64,000 nt of DNA, taken from Monodelphis domestica. Lineage: Eukaryota; Chordata; Mammalia; Didelphimorphia; Didelphidae. Positions 21,813-34,415 of the stretch are shown in pieces. The translations under genes and the position numbers were made by a program. A model generated the notes under the pieces. The model saw nothing but the letters and a program-made list of their open reading frames with translations, was not told the DNA's origin and ran no database searches. The DNA lies in contig NC_077235.1 in NCBI RefSeq assembly GCF_027887165.1, forward strand, positions 16,701,383 to 16,765,382, given 5' to 3'. Numbering within the stretch: position 1 is the first letter of the stretch; every line of letters begins with the position of its first letter.

Positions 21813-22118
21813 GAGACAGACAGACTGAGAGAGACCCGTAAAGTCATGCAGATGGAGAGACACACAGACAGATAGCAATACAGATAGATAGATGCAGCTA
21901 GATCAATACATTGATGTATAGACAGAATTAGGGAAAAACAGACTGACAGACACAGACAGATGGATCTACAGACATACAGAAAGACTGACAGATGAACTAG
22001 TTTCTCAGTCATTTTGTCTTTCTGCCTGCCTGTCTGTGTGTCTATCAGCCTGTCCTTCTGAATGCAAGTCCCACCTGGCTATATCTATGTGTCCATGTGT
22101 TTATGGATGTATATTCGA

Positions 22119-22170
<52 letters not shown>

Positions 22171-22298
22171 GCCTGTCTATCTGTCTATCTTTGTCTATGT
22201 GTATCTGTGGATGTAGTCTATGTATCTATCTGCCTGCTTGTTTGTGCATGGATCAGTCTGTGTGTATGTTCCTGGTGTGTTTTAAAGTGGTGTGACAT
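21813..22298. repeat. GACA block switching to TCTG/TATC
   Basis: Short purine zone to about 21985, then pyrimidine repeat with a pure TATC run at about 22123-22170. Confidence 0.9.
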
Positions 22299-22553
22299 CC
22301 TGGGGAACTACAACTCTTATTGTACCCCAGGAATCTGTCCCTTTTGAGTCCTGGCTTGGGATTGGTCTTGTATTGGACGAATCCTGTGTTGGGGGATAGA
22401 CTATGCCTATGGTCCCTCCTTTGCATGGGATTGGTCCATATCAAGAACAATCCCATGAAAGAAAAATGGGCATCATCTCTTGCCCAGCAGAGGATTGGTC
22501 AAATTCAAGACCAAGGGACCACTCTAGCACACTGGGAGGTGTAGTCCCGTAGG
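22299..22553 (+). promoter_or_regulatory. L module 5 (short form)
   Basis: Opens CCTGGGGAACTACAACTCTTATTGTACC, a hybrid of L and R openings. It lacks part of the right-hand CCAAT region relative to L module 8 and closes GGTGTAGTCCCGTAGG. Confidence 0.52.
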
Positions 22554-22740
22554 CCACAACCATTGAAAACCCACCTGATCTCTCTCTATGAATCTATTTA
22601 GATGGAGAGATGGCCAGCTAGACAGACAGAAGGACAGACAGACAGATTATTGGATCTGTCATTCTTTCTATTCGCCTACTGGTTGGTACATCTGTCAGCC
22701 TGTCTGGGTTTCTTTTGTGGGTTTTCAAGTGTTGTGACAG

Positions 22741-23019
22741 CCTGGGGAACTACAAGCCCCATTGTGCCCCAGGAATCCGTCCCTTTTCAGTCCTGTCTTG
22801 AGATTGGTCCAAAATTGTACCAATCCCGTGTTGGGGGCGGGAAATGCCCATGGTCCCTCCTTAGCCCAGAATTGGTCCATCTCATTCGCAATCAAGCAGA
22901 GTAAGGTAGGGAGCATCATTTCTCACCCAGCCTAGGATTGGTCCAATTCAAGACCAATCCAAACCAGGAAACATGCGGGAGGGACCCCTGGAGCACAGTG
23001 GGGGATGCAGTCCCTCAGG
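22741..23019 (+). promoter_or_regulatory. R module 5
   Basis: Opens CCTGGGGAACTACAAGCCCC, carries GGGGGCGGG near 22835-22843, and ends GGGGGATGCAGTCCC. The linker 22554-22740 is TCTG-rich. Confidence 0.55.
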
Positions 23020-23157
23020 CCACAACCTAAGAAGAGCAAAGCTATCTCTAACTCAATATCCATGTAGACTGAGAGATGGACAAGGGTGTCTTTGTGTGCT
23101 CTTATGTGTCTATTTATGTATCTATGCATCTGTGTATCTCTCTATGTATCTAATTAC
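23020..23157. other. Short linker
   Basis: AACTCAATATCCATGTAGAC segment and TATG/TCTG repeat leading directly into LTR X-b. Confidence 0.5.
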
Positions 23158-23853
23158 TGGTGACTTGTAAAAACACAAAACTACTAAATAGTCAGAGAAC
23201 TCACTCTTTAGTCAAGGAAATGGGGGTCAATGTGACTGTAGAGCTCTAGACAGAGGTAGGAGCCGCAAGGCTCCACAGAGTCCCAGGATTGAACTCTGGT
23301 GGCTCTGGACACTGACCCCTGCAAAAGGCAATAGCACCAGATTGGACAGTTTAAAGAAGAAAATAATTTGGGGAACTTCTCCACCATTAGGGGGAAACCC
23401 AAGGGCAGGGAAAGATGATTGACTTTGCTCTAGCTACAAAGAAAATGGGAGTGTTCAAACTCTACTGACAACATCCACTGAAGCTTGGGAAAAGAATCAC
23501 AGCTTGAGGAGAGGATCTAAGGGAAAGGGCTGCTGACAGTGGAGACTAAAGATGATCCCTGATCAGGTGGTGATTTACTTTGGAAAAGATCTCTGATCCC
23601 ACAGGGGAGACAACCTAAAACAAAGAGGGTCCTGAGCATCTGCTTTGTCCCAATCAAGTAGAATTGGCATTCACTCGTAGCTCCATTATTTAATCTGAAA
23701 CTGCTAGGCTATGGTTTCCTTCTGCGTGGATTCTCACAGAAACAAGGAGCAAGTACAAACTTTGAGTCTTCAATTTAGAAGCTAGTCCTAACTTTGGGCT
23801 ACATCTGATCTTACTCTGCTACAAGTTTGAGGTTTCTATATTCCATGTTGACA
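23158..23853 (-). mobile_element. LTR X-b copy 3
   Basis: Bounded TGGTGACTTG...GTTGACA, about 696 bp. It sits between a TCTA repeat and the next CT block exactly as at 14424-15121. Confidence 0.55.
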
Positions 23854-23988
23854 CTCTGTCTATCTGTCTATGTGTCTCTATATATATGTATTTCTTTCTC
23901 TGTGATTGTCCTTAAGTCCATGTCTGTTCATTGTTCGGTTTCTCTCTCACTCTCACTCTCTCACTCTTTCTCTTTCTCTCTCACTCTC

Positions 23989-24047
<59 letters not shown>

Positions 24048-25154
24048 ATATATGTCTATCTGTGTGCTGTCAATCAATATATCTATATTTTCTGTGTATC
24101 TCTTTCTGCTATCTATGTATCTATCTGCCTGTCTGTATGTGTATCTATCCATCTGTCTGCCAGCCAGTCCCTTCTGGTTATCTCTATGTATGTTACTATG
24201 TATGTATGTATCTATTTGCTTCTCTTAGTTCTTCTCTTTCTGTGCATCTATTTGTCTGTGTGTCTGTCAGTTTTTTCTCTACAGAAATAGATAGCTATTT
24301 GTAAGAGAGGAATAGAGAGAGAGAGAGAAACAGAGAGACAGACAGAGAGACAGACAGAGGAAAAGCAACAAATATGCAGAATGATAAATGGACAGGTTGA
24401 TAGAGTGATAGAGATATACAGAGACACACAGATAGAATGAGATAGATAGATTTATTGATTGATAGATGAATAGATAGACAGACACACAAACAGTGATATA
24501 GAGATAGAGTTAGATATAATGACATTTAGACAGAGAGGTAGACTGAGGTATCGATATATTAATAGACAGAGAGAATGATGGATAGCAAGACAGAGGGTTA
24601 GACACACATAGAGAGACAGAGAGAGTCAAGCAGATCGATACATAGACATAAACAGTCAAATATCTAGAGAGATAGACTTGGGTGGACAGATTCAAAAAGA
24701 GAGAGATAGACAAAAAGATCACTAGGTTGATATGAATAGAAGGAAAGAGAAAAAGACTACCAGAGACAGATTGATGGACGAAAAGACAGGACAGAGCGAC
24801 AGACAGATACACAAATGAACAGAAAGACTGACAGACAGAGTAGTTTCTCTGTCATTCTGTCTATCTGCCTTCCTTTCTGTGTATTTACAAGTCTGTCTCA
24901 TTGGATGTGCATCTGTTTGTCTATATATCCTGATTTTTGTATCCGTCTATCTGTCTGTCCCTATCTGTCTCTCTGTCTATGTATCTGTCTATCTATATGT
25001 CTGTCGATCTGTCTGTTTTTCTACTTATATATCTATCGATCTATCTATGTCTTTGTGTTCCTGTTGGTGTAGTTTATGTATCTATGTGCCTGCTTGTTTT
25101 GGCATGGATCACACTGTGTGTATGTCATTTGTGTGTTTTAAAGTGTTGTGACAT
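23854..25154. repeat. Strand-switching CT / GATA-GACA / TCTG block
   Basis: Pure CT zone at about 23994-24044, purine zone about 24300-24830, final TCTG/TATC zone without a long pure TATC run. Same layout as 53104-54365. Confidence 0.9.
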
Positions 25155-25433
25155 CCTGGGGAACTACAACTCCCAATGTGACCTAGTGGTCACATCCCTT
25201 TGAGTCCTGGCTTCTGATTGGTCTTGTATTGGACCAATCCTGTGTTGGGGGATGGACTATGTCTATGGTCCCTCCTTAGCATGGGATTGGTCCATATCAA
25301 GACCAATCCTATGAAAGGAAAATGGGCATCATCTCTTGCCCTGCAGAGGACTGGTCAAATTCAAGACCAATTCTTCACGGGAAATAAGAAGGAGGGAACC
25401 CTGGAGCATGCTGGGAGATATAGTCCAGTAGGC
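25155..25433 (+). promoter_or_regulatory. L module 6
   Basis: Opens CCTGGGGAACTACAACTCCCA and ends GGAGCATGCTGGGAGATATAG; read on the minus strand, that end gives CTCCCAGCATGC, which fits the ATGC half of the known ZNF143/THAP11 consensus. Confidence 0.6.
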
Positions 25434-25609
25434 CACAACCACTGAACACCCACCGGATCTCTCTATGTAGACGGAGACATGGACAGCTAGACAGACAGAA
25501 GAACTGACACACAGATTATTTGATATGTTATTCTGTCTATTCTCCTACTGGTTGGTACGTCTGTCAGCCTGTCTGTGTTTCTTTTGTGGTTTTTCAAGTG
25601 TTGTGATAG

Positions 25610-25883
25610 CCTCGGGAACTACAAGCCCCATTGTGCCCCAGGAATCTTTTGAGTCCTGGCTTGGAATTGGTCCGGAATTCGACCAATCCCGTGGTGGGGG
25701 AGGGACAATACCCATGGCCCCTCCTTAGCCCAGAATTGGTCCCTCTCTTTAGCAATTAGGCACAGTAAAGTAGGGAGCATCATTCCTCACCCACCCTAGG
25801 ATTAGTGCAATTCAAGACCAATCCCAACCAGGAAAGATGGGGGAGGGACCCCTGGAGCACACTGGGAAATGCAGTTCCTTAGG
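25610..25883 (+). promoter_or_regulatory. R module 6
   Basis: Opens CTCGGGAACTACAAGCCCC; several ATTGG/CCAAT boxes and GGGGGAGGG. About 6 bp shorter near 25650 than R module 9. Confidence 0.55.
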
Positions 25884-26223
25884 CCACAATCTAAGAAGAG
25901 CAAAGCTATATCTAGCTCTATATCCATGTAGACCGAATGATGGACAAGGGGACAGACAGACGGGAGGACTGAAAGACAGAGACTTTCGTTTTTCTGCTTT
26001 TCTGTCTTAGTGCCTTCCTATCTATGGATCTGTCAGTCAATGTGTCTGTCTGCCCATCAGTCCTCTCTGGGTCTCTATCTCTACATAGGTAGGTATGTAT
26101 ATACCTGTCTATGTATGTATCTTTTTATCAATCGATCTCAAGTGTCTGTCAATCTGTCTGTCCATTGGTCTATCCCTCTATCTAATTTATAAGTCACGCG
26201 ATCTTTCCCATTCTACTTCTCAG
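25884..26223 (+). other. Linker ending in acceptor-like tract
   Basis: TCTG/TATG-rich; ends TTCCCATTCTACTTCTCAG before D. Confidence 0.4.
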
Positions 26224-26365
26224 GTGTCCACTCTAGAAAATCAGGATAACTGATTCCAGACAAGCAAAGCATGTGATGGTGTCCCAGTTGGGTTCAGATG
26301 GCTCAGAAGATGTATTTGGTTCAAGATTGGACGGGGAGTGGCAGACCTCCACTTTGGCCAGTGAG
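26224..26365 (+). other. D island copy 3 (diverged)
   Basis: Still exactly 142 bp with CAG| and GAG|GTGAGT borders, but it has more substitutions than copies 1, 2, 4 and 6, including an in-frame stop early in the plus frame. Retained length and borders with lost coding frame argue against a conserved protein. Confidence 0.4.
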
Positions 26366-27232
26366 GTGAGTGTCTGTGGCAGACGGGATGATGGGTCCAA
26401 ACCCTTCTTCTCAGTCTCTTCCATGAGTTGATGAAAGTCTTGAATAGGAAAGCAAGGAATCAAGATCTCAGAGGCTAAGCACTGCACCTTACTTACAGGG
26501 ATCTTAACCTGTTGTCCTGACATTTCCCAACAAGGAGCATTTACTAAACAAGAATGGCATTTCCTTGGCCGGCTATGAAACAAAGGGAGGCAAAAGGACA
26601 CAGAATGTTAGCCGCCATTGAGATCCCATGCACTCTAGTGAGGATAGTGCACAAACTGTGGAGAGATGAGCTGTTCCTCAGCTGCAGTCCCCACCTTTCA
26701 CTGCTTGTACTCACTCTTCTTTCCCCTTTTAATGAGATGCCAAAGAGAAACACCCCTTCCTTAATGTTGCAGATGGAAAGAACTAGCCCCATGGCCTGGG
26801 ACAAACCTCCTCCCCAAACCCCTTGTTTCTGGGTCCTGTCCTCACTGCTGTGAAATGATAGCTAAACCGCAGCATGGAGGCATGATGTCTGGCTGTCCTC
26901 CCAAGGAGCAGCTTTTGCACCCATGCTCTTCCACCTCGGCTGCCTCCTGACCACATTCAACATGACTTTCCAAATCAATAAAATGTCTCTTTTTCTTCTG
27001 AAGCCAAGTTTCAGAGTCTTGCATTCTTCCCAATGGTATCCCTCCCACCTCCAGGAGTGCATCTCTGAACCCCACAACACTCATCCTGTGTGCCATTCAA
27101 AGAAAATGATGTAGTCTCCTCAGGGAGGAAACTGACACCTGAGGCCAAGGAACAAATGCAAGATCTTGAAGCAGCTGGAGACCAAAATCAAGTCTGGAGA
27201 ATTGATCATTCTCAAACTTTTCTGGCCAGGAT
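26366..27232 (+). other. E island copy 4 with AATAAA
   Basis: Complete E with AATAAA at 26977-26982 and the CTCCTCAG|GGAGGAAACTGACACC site near 27120. Short frames only. Confidence 0.42.
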
Positions 27233-27925
27233 CAGCAATTTTCTATTTTATTGCTTTTCATATTTTTTTAGTCAATTTAGCATATTTTTCCTCCTTGGTG
27301 ACAAGAATTATATTCTTTACACCCTTCCCGTAGCCGAGGGGCAATTCCACTGGGTATGACATGTGTCCTTGATGAGAAGCTCTTTCCACGTTGTTGATGT
27401 TTGCACGAGGATGTTCATTTAGAGTCTATATCCCCATCCCTAACCCCCTGGACCCGTAATCTAGCAGTTGTTTTTCTTGGGTTTTTCTACTCCCTCAGTT
27501 TTCCTTGTTAATGTGGATAGTGTTCCATTCCTGGAGATCGTTCCAGTTCCTGTGGAATTCCTCCAATTCATTATTCCTTTGAGCACCATAGTATTCCAGC
27601 ACCAAGAGACACCACAATTTCTTCATCCATTCCCCAGTGGAAGGGCATCCCCTCCTTTTCCAATTTTTGGCCACTCCAAAGAGCTCAGCTATGAACAATT
27701 TTGTCTAAGTCTTTTTTCTTATTATCTCTTTAGGGTACAAACCCTGTAGTGCCATGGTTGGATCAAAAGGTAGACAGTCTTTTAGCTCCCTTTGGGCAGA
27801 GTCCCAAATTGCCCTCCATAATCGTTAAATCAATTCCCCAATGCACCTGCAATGCCTTCCTGTCCTAACTTTGGCACATCCCTTCCAGCATTCATTACTT
27901 TCCCTTTCTGTCATGTTAGCCAATC
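27233..27925 (-). mobile_element. Old LINE-1 3' fragment, unit 3
   Basis: Same fragment as 18556-19440, but about 0.1 kb shorter because the segment between GTGGATAGTGTTC and CATTCCTGGAGATCG is gone. The decayed ORF2 end reads KNWKRRGCPSTGEWMKKLW on the minus strand. Confidence 0.75.
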
Positions 27926-28382
27926 TGCTAGGCTCCATTTTCAATAGGAGACACATTCTCATTGACGCATGGCATAAGAGTGACCACATTATTGGATAGA
28001 TTCAAACTCTGAAACTGCAGGCAGTGTCACCTATTAATTGTTCGGGATTGGCAGAGGTACTGCTTACTCAAATGACAAAAAGGGGTCCCAGTACTGATGT
28101 CTGTCTAAACCCAATAGCAAGAATGCAAGTTGCAACATTCCATGTACAGCATCGGTCTTGGCCATTTAATTTTGCAAATGTGCCAGGTAAAATGGAGAAT
28201 CCTCTTCCAGGGGCTGGAATCTCATAAAATGTGAATTTCTCTATAATTGTTCATGCAAAAGTAACATCCTTGAACTCGTTAACGTGGAAATAATGCCAAA
28301 CTATCAAATAGTCAGAAAAACTCAAATTTTTAACCACAATTTCACCTTCAAATCAATGTTGAAATTCATATTTAAAAGTTTC
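27926..28382. other. Spacer G, unit 3
   Basis: Collinear with 19441-19898; nothing gene-like. Confidence 0.5.
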
Positions 28383-28435
28383 AAACAAGCACACAGACAC
28401 ACAAATACACACCTACACACACACACATACACACC
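28383..28435. repeat. Degenerate (CA)n tract
   Basis: CA-rich but interrupted (ACAGACACACAAATACACACC), an aged counterpart of 9244-9291. Confidence 0.85.
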
Positions 28436-30203
28436 CTCCCAATCTAACTTTGGGGACGTGGGGATGTTCGGGATAAAAAACTGTTTTCATTCCCCTTTAA
28501 CTCCTGAACAAATATAATCATGCCAGTCCGTAGACCAAAATGATTGTTAAAATAAGCCCCATATCTTAGCCCTTGCCTTTCTGAGGATTTCATCATAGGA
28601 TGACAGAACATTTGATCAAACAGGAGAAAAGTGGGAAGTAACTTAAAATGGGGGAGAAAAGCTCCCTAATTTGAATACAAATGTCAGATATAAGTTGGTA
28701 ATGATCAGCAGTCAGCTGTAGAACTTGATAGAAACTTAGCTAAGCCATTCCTCAGCCCTTCCATTGGCCCTTGTGATTGTATCCTAACCCATTTTCCTCC
28801 ATAGGATTTATTTTCCCCATGATCTTTCCAAAGAATTCACCTATCGATCTCAATTCTCTCTCGCCATGCTAAGATTATCTTTCTTACTACCAATTCCTTC
28901 TAGGCTCCATCATTTCTTTCCTAACGTCTTCTGATTCGACTTTGAGACAACCCAGCACTCTGGAATCTTTGCTGTGACTTCTCTAATGTACAGATGTTCT
29001 GTTCCATCCTCTTAACGAGGTAAAGTGCTCCTATTTTCAACTTTCCTCATTGAACTCAGAATGGGGACTAAGTCTGTCCTTTCTAGGTTCTCTACTTAAT
29101 GGGCCTTGGCTCCAGGTAAATAGAATTCTCAGGAGAAATAAATGGCCAATTTTCCCTCTGCTGTAGAATTATTTCTCAAGTCAATGAAAAGGATAGGAAA
29201 CAATCCTTCTCCAGATTCCGTACATTGGGGACTCTTCCGAATATCTCTTAAAGATGTCACCTTGAGTAATACTTCAGATTCTGGGCTGCAGTAAATTCTG
29301 GTCTAGGCTTTTGGCTCCTATGAAACCTCTTCAGGCAAATCTTCCCTTTCATAGGTTTTTATCTCTTCACCCCCATACCAGAACTGGGGGAGGGAGGGGT
29401 AAAATCCAGGGCATTCATAGAACTGTCTTAGGAATTTCCCAGGTCTCTTTCTCTAGTAGTCATGTGCCAAAGATCATCAGAAATAATGCACACAAAACCA
29501 TCAGTTTTTTTCCACTTCAAAAGGAAAATTAGTTCTCCTTATTCCCTGGTCTTTTCAAACAAAAACTTATCTATTGAAATGGTTGCACTCTGGAAATTGA
29601 CCTTCAAAATGCCGCAAATCAGGTTATTGTAGATGATGCTTTTCCTTTTTCAAAGACTCAAACTGGTAACGTTTTCTCTCCAAAAACAAAACTTAGGGTT
29701 ACTACGGAAGAGGTTCAAAATTTCCTCTAACTAGGAACACCTCTACTATTCCCTTCCCTTTTTTCATTTTTTACTCTAATTTCCTTTGGGCTGCCAATTT
29801 GTCTTTCTCTTCTCCTTGCCTCAAAGCACTTTGGCCTATGGCTAAAGCTGCTCCTAGAGAGGAAATTTGTGGCTCAAGTAAAAAATGTTCAGGGTTTCCT
29901 CATCATTAAACGCAAAGCATTCCCCCCCATATTTCATGTCCTTTGACAACAATTTTTTTTTAATTTAAATATATTTTATTTGATCATTTCCAAGCATTAT
30001 TCATTAAAGACATAGATCATTTTCTTTTCCTCCCCCCCCACCCCCCATAGCCGACGCGTAAATCCACTGGGCATTAGATGTTTTCTTGATTTGAACCCAT
30101 TGCTTTGTTGATAGTATTTGCATTAGAGTCCTTTGACAACAATTTAAACACCAGTCAGGTCTGTAGTTGCCCATCCTCAACTGAACATTCTTTACTCCAG
30201 AAA

Positions 30204-30205
<2 letters not shown>
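28436..30205. other. Spacer G2, unit 3
   Basis: Collinear with 9292-10840, plus about 70 bp (CTTTGGGCTGCCAATTTG...) absent there, and interrupted by a short LINE-1 insert at 29956-30127. No gene is seen. Confidence 0.55.
29956..30127 (-). mobile_element. 5'-truncated LINE-1 stub with perfect 18-bp target duplication
   Basis: GTCCTTTGACAACAATTT occurs at 29938-29955 and again at 30128-30145, flanking a T-run and about 170 bp identical in kind to the 3' UTR of the LINE-1 at 44207 (GCATTAGATGTTTTCTTGAT). Classic target-primed insertion, unit-specific. Confidence 0.92.

Positions 30206-30257
<52 letters not shown>
30206..30257. repeat. (CA)n tract 2
   Basis: About 26 uninterrupted CA units, marking the G2/G3 border. 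Confidence 0.95.
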
Positions 30258-30261
<4 letters not shown>

Positions 30262-31369
30262 AACTGAAAAAAAAACCACTCCTGCTCTTTAAAAACAAAT
30301 ACCAGCTTGACAAAAATGTGAAATGACTGCACTCAAATAACCAAGTTAATACCTCAAAGGAAATGCATCTTATTGGCAATAATCAAAATTTCCTATACTT
30401 GATATACACGATTTCATATATTAGTCCTAGCAAAACTTGGGAAGAAAATATTAGACAGTAAAGTCAAGAATTTCTGGACCTCCTTTGGCTTTCAGCTCCA
30501 TAATCCCCTGCGCAGATGGCCAGCTCCTCCCCTCCTCTCTAGCTTTTCAGAGGAATGAACTGTTGTAACCCAACTTGAAAGGCATTATTTGCTAACTTTT
30601 CTATCACCTGCATTCAGAGGACATCCATTAGACCTTCAGCATAGCCCAACCCCTGAGAGCCTTGAGATGATACCGAGAACTTACATTCTTCAGCTTCTAG
30701 AGGAAGCTTTTTCATAAACTAAATTGGATAACTCTTTAGACCTTAAGCCCTGACATTTCAATTCATGAGGAAACTTTCTCTATTTTTTAGCCTTAAAGGA
30801 GTTACTCAGACCCTCTAGAGAAAGCTCTGGCTCTCACACTCCAACTCAAGCTTCCCTTTTAACACTTTCAGTCAACCATTCACGCATGTCACCTATACTA
30901 TCCTCCTTCTTCCTTCTACTAAAAATACTACTTCACTCACATACACAGGTTCCAACACTCAGTCACACACAAAACTTAGTCAATAGTGGAGCTTGTGGTC
31001 AGGTTGGACTGGGCTCCATTTTGGCCGACTTCCCGTGGAACACATTTGATTGATGTTCCACACTTTTTCTAACATTCCCAGGTACCTGGTCCATCATATA
31101 TCATATATATAACTATGTACATGTATGAATATGACCTTGGCAGCAGTCCCCCTGGGATATAGGCTCGGGCATGCATGGAAAAGCGATTGCCCACTTGCTT
31201 CCTAATTAAAGAGAGGTTCCTTTGTCCAGAGTTTAGCTTAACTAACTGAACCCTCCCAGCTTATTCGTGACTGAGCTCAATGGGTTCTTCTGGGTACCTC
31301 ACATCAGGTGGTCAAACTAGCTGGAGGTTTAGGTAGCCATAAGTTGGCCATCTGGCCTGTCTTGCCATT
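30258..31369. other. Spacer G3 and leader-like segment, unit 3
   Basis: Collinear with 19937-21050. The PBS-like site at about 31351-31366 is strongly decayed (CTGGCCTGTCTTGCCA). Confidence 0.5.
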
Positions 31370-31992
31370 TGTTGACATGGAAATGGCACAGAACTCTCAA
31401 ATACTCTGAGAAACCCAGTCTTGAATCAGGATAGGGATAAATCCCATATTATATCCTTTACTCAGAGTCTGGTGCCACAACTTTTCCAGGGCATAAACCC
31501 TTCACTCTGTGGATATTATCCCTGGGAGAGCCACCAGGTTAGGTGATAACTCCAAGTAAAAAAAAATTGGGGGAACCACATGGAGGAAATCCAGGAGCTG
31601 GGAAAGATGAGTGTCATTACTGTATCTACAAAGGACATCACTGACAGTATACAATCAAGCTTAGGAAAGGAATCCTAGCCAAAGGCAAGGGTCTAAGAGA
31701 GGGGGCTACTTACAGTGGATACTGAAGAATGGTCCCTGCCAGCTATGGATCTCCTTGGAAAGGGTCTCTTCATACAATAGGGGAGAGTACCTAACTAGGA
31801 TTGTCATTCACCTAAGGGTTGCCCACTCAGTCTGAAACTGCTCACCTGGGATTCCCTTCAGGGTGGATTCCCATGGGAACAGGGAACAAGTACAATCTTT
31901 GGGGTCTCCAACCTACAAGCTCCTCCTGATACCTGGGCTTCACCAGATCCCACTAGGCCCCAAGTATGTGGTTTCTAGATTCCATGTTGACA
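31370..31992 (-). mobile_element. LTR-X copy 3
   Basis: About 623 bp, TGTTGAC...GTTGACA, matching the reference length of 624 bp. Uninterrupted fossil. Confidence 0.62.
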
Positions 31993-32385
31993 CACCTTAT
32001 TGCTGATGCTGTGAATACATTCACTGCATTCAATGAGGAAAAGGAGGAGCTGTATTTGCCAATGGTGGCCGTTAATGCAGGCACACTATGGTTTTTTACT
32101 GGAAACACAATTGCTTACAGTTTGACACGTGATGAAGATCATAGCACAGACTTGTAAAATCCCATGTGATTCCTTTTCTGTTGTTTATCTGGTTATTTGT
32201 TAAAAAGCAGTAAAAATTACAGGAATGTAAGATGTAGAACATGTTCTGTGGATTCACACCACCATGAATCCTATCTTGCAAAGACTGAGTTAAAATTTTA
32301 GAACACACTTTTCCTCTCACAACAATCTCCCCATTCCCCTCTCTGAGGAAATGTCAAAGGTCAATGGACTTCCCGGTGTTCCTGT
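31993..32385. other. Spacer Y, unit 3
   Basis: Full-length loop between LTR-X and Z. Confidence 0.5.
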
Positions 32386-32520
32386 TGTCAACCTGGAATC
32401 TAGAAGCCCCACACTTGTGGCCTAGACGGGTCTGGTGTAGCCTGGGTTTCCGGAGGAGCTTGTAAGTTGGAGACCCCAAAGTTTGTACTTGTTCCCTGAT
32501 CCCGGGAGAATCCAGAGGGA
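32386..32520 (+). mobile_element. LTR-X fragment Z, copy 3
   Basis: TGTCAACCTGGAATC start; inverted relative to the LTR-X end at about 31860-31992. Confidence 0.55.
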
Positions 32521-33070
32521 TAGAGACAGACAAACAGAAAGATCGATAGGCAGGCCGACTGGCAGATGGGTAGTCAGATAGGTAGGAGGGCAGATAGATG
32601 GATATAAAGATAGCACATAGAGAGACACATAGTCAGACATAGACAGAGATAGACAGGGGGAGAGACAGACAGATAGAGAGATAAATAGATAGGAAGATAG
32701 AACGAAAAGACATAGAAACACAAACAGACAGAATGAGAGATAGAGACATTGAAAGATTAATAGAACAACAGAATATCAGAGAGTGAAACAAAGGGACAGA
32801 CAGAGACAGATAGATGGAAGGACAGACTGAGGGAAGGTGGAACGGAGTGATAGACAGAGAGACACAGAAATTCAGACAGATGGATAGTCAGACAGACAGG
32901 GATAGACAGATAGCAATACAGATAGATAGATACAGCTAGATCAAAAGATTAATATATAGACAGAATTAGAGAAAACCAGATTGAGAGTCACAGAAAGATG
33001 GATCGACAGACATACAGAAGAACTGACAGATGGACTAGTTTCTCTGTCGTTTTGTCTATCTTCCTGTCTT
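32521..33070. repeat. GACA/GATA block, abruptly joined to E/LINE-1 sequence
   Basis: Purine zone runs to about 33035, then a few TCTG units, then a direct jump into TTTTATTTATTTCTTTATTC. The expected L/R pair, D and most of E are missing. Confidence 0.85.
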
Positions 33071-33900
33071 TTATTTATTTCTTTATTCAGCACTTGTCTT
33101 TTTTATTGCTTTTCATTTTTTATTCAGTCATTTTAGCCCATTATTCCTCCTCGGTGACAAGGATCATATTCTTTCCACCCTTCCCCTAGCTGAGGGGCGA
33201 TTCCACTGGGTATGACACGTGTCCTTGATGAGAACCTCTTTCCATGTTGCTGATGTTTTCACTAGGATGTTCATTTAGAGTCTATATCCCCAGCTTTAAC
33301 CCCCTGGACCCTTGTAATCTAGCAGTTGTTTTTCTTGGATGTTTCTACTCTCACAGTTTTCCTTGTGAATGTGGATAATGTTCTTTCTCATAGATATGGG
33401 CATAGAATGACATTAATGTAGTATTCTATTCCATTCCATTGCAGCACATTGTATCCATCTCTGTGTACAATGTTCTCCTTGTTCTGCTCCTCTCACTGCA
33501 TCCATCCTGGAGGTCCTTTCAGTTCCCGTGGAATTCCTCCGGTTAATTATTCCTTTGAGCACCATAGTATTCCAGCACCAGGAGATACCAGTTTGTTCAC
33601 CCATTCCCCAATGGAAGGGCATCTCCTCGTTTTCCAATTTTTGGCTACCCCAAAGAGCCCAGCTATGAACATTCTTGTCCAAGTCTTTTTTCTTATTATC
33701 TCTTTGGGTTACAAACCCTGCACTGCCATTGTTGGATCAAAAGGTAGACAGTCTTTTAGTGCCCTTTGGGCAGAGTCCCAAATTGCTCTCCATATGGTTG
33801 GATCAATTCCCCACTCCACCAGCAATGCTTTCATGTCCTTACTTTGCCTCATCCCCTCAAGCATACATTATATTCCCTTCCTGTAATATTAGCCAATCTG
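33071..33900 (-). mobile_element. Old LINE-1 3' fragment, unit 4
   Basis: Collinear with 18556-19440. A TTCCATTCCATT stretch near 33428 lies between the UTR and ORF2 parts, as in units 2 and 5. Confidence 0.75.
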
Positions 33901-34388
33901 TGTAGCCTCCATTTTCAAGAGGAGACACATTCTCATTTATACATGGCATCAGAGTGACCACATTATTGGATAGATTCAAACTTTGAAACACCAGGCAGTG
34001 TCACCTATTAGTTGTTCGGAATTGCAGAGGTACTGCTTACTCATATGACAAAAAGAGTTCCCAGTACTGATGTTAGTCTAAACCCTATACCAGGAATGCA
34101 AGTTGAAATGTTCCATTTAGACTATCAGTCTTGGCCATTAAATTTTGTAAGTGTGCTAGGCAAAATGGAGAATCCTCTTCCTAGTGCCGGAATCTCCTAA
34201 ACTGTGAATTTCTCTATAACTGTTCTTTCAAAAGTAACTTGGAAATAATGCTGAACTTTCAAATCGTCAGAAGAACCCAAGTCCTTACCCATAATTTCAC
34301 CTTCAAAACAAGTTTGAACTTCAAATACGTAAGTTTCAAAATTGAAATTAGCTCAAAAATTCTCCAGATTAGAAATGTGATACTCATA
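33901..34388. other. Spacer G, unit 4
   Basis: Collinear with other G copies; about 60 bp of extra sequence (AAATTGAAATTAGCTC...) precedes the CA tract. Confidence 0.5.
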
Positions 34389-34415
34389 CACACACACGCG
34401 CGCGCACACACACAC
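34389..34415. repeat. (CA)n with (CG)n core
   Basis: ACACACACGCGCGCGCACACAC, an alternating purine-pyrimidine run with a CG core, a Z-DNA-prone composition in known biophysics. Confidence 0.9.
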
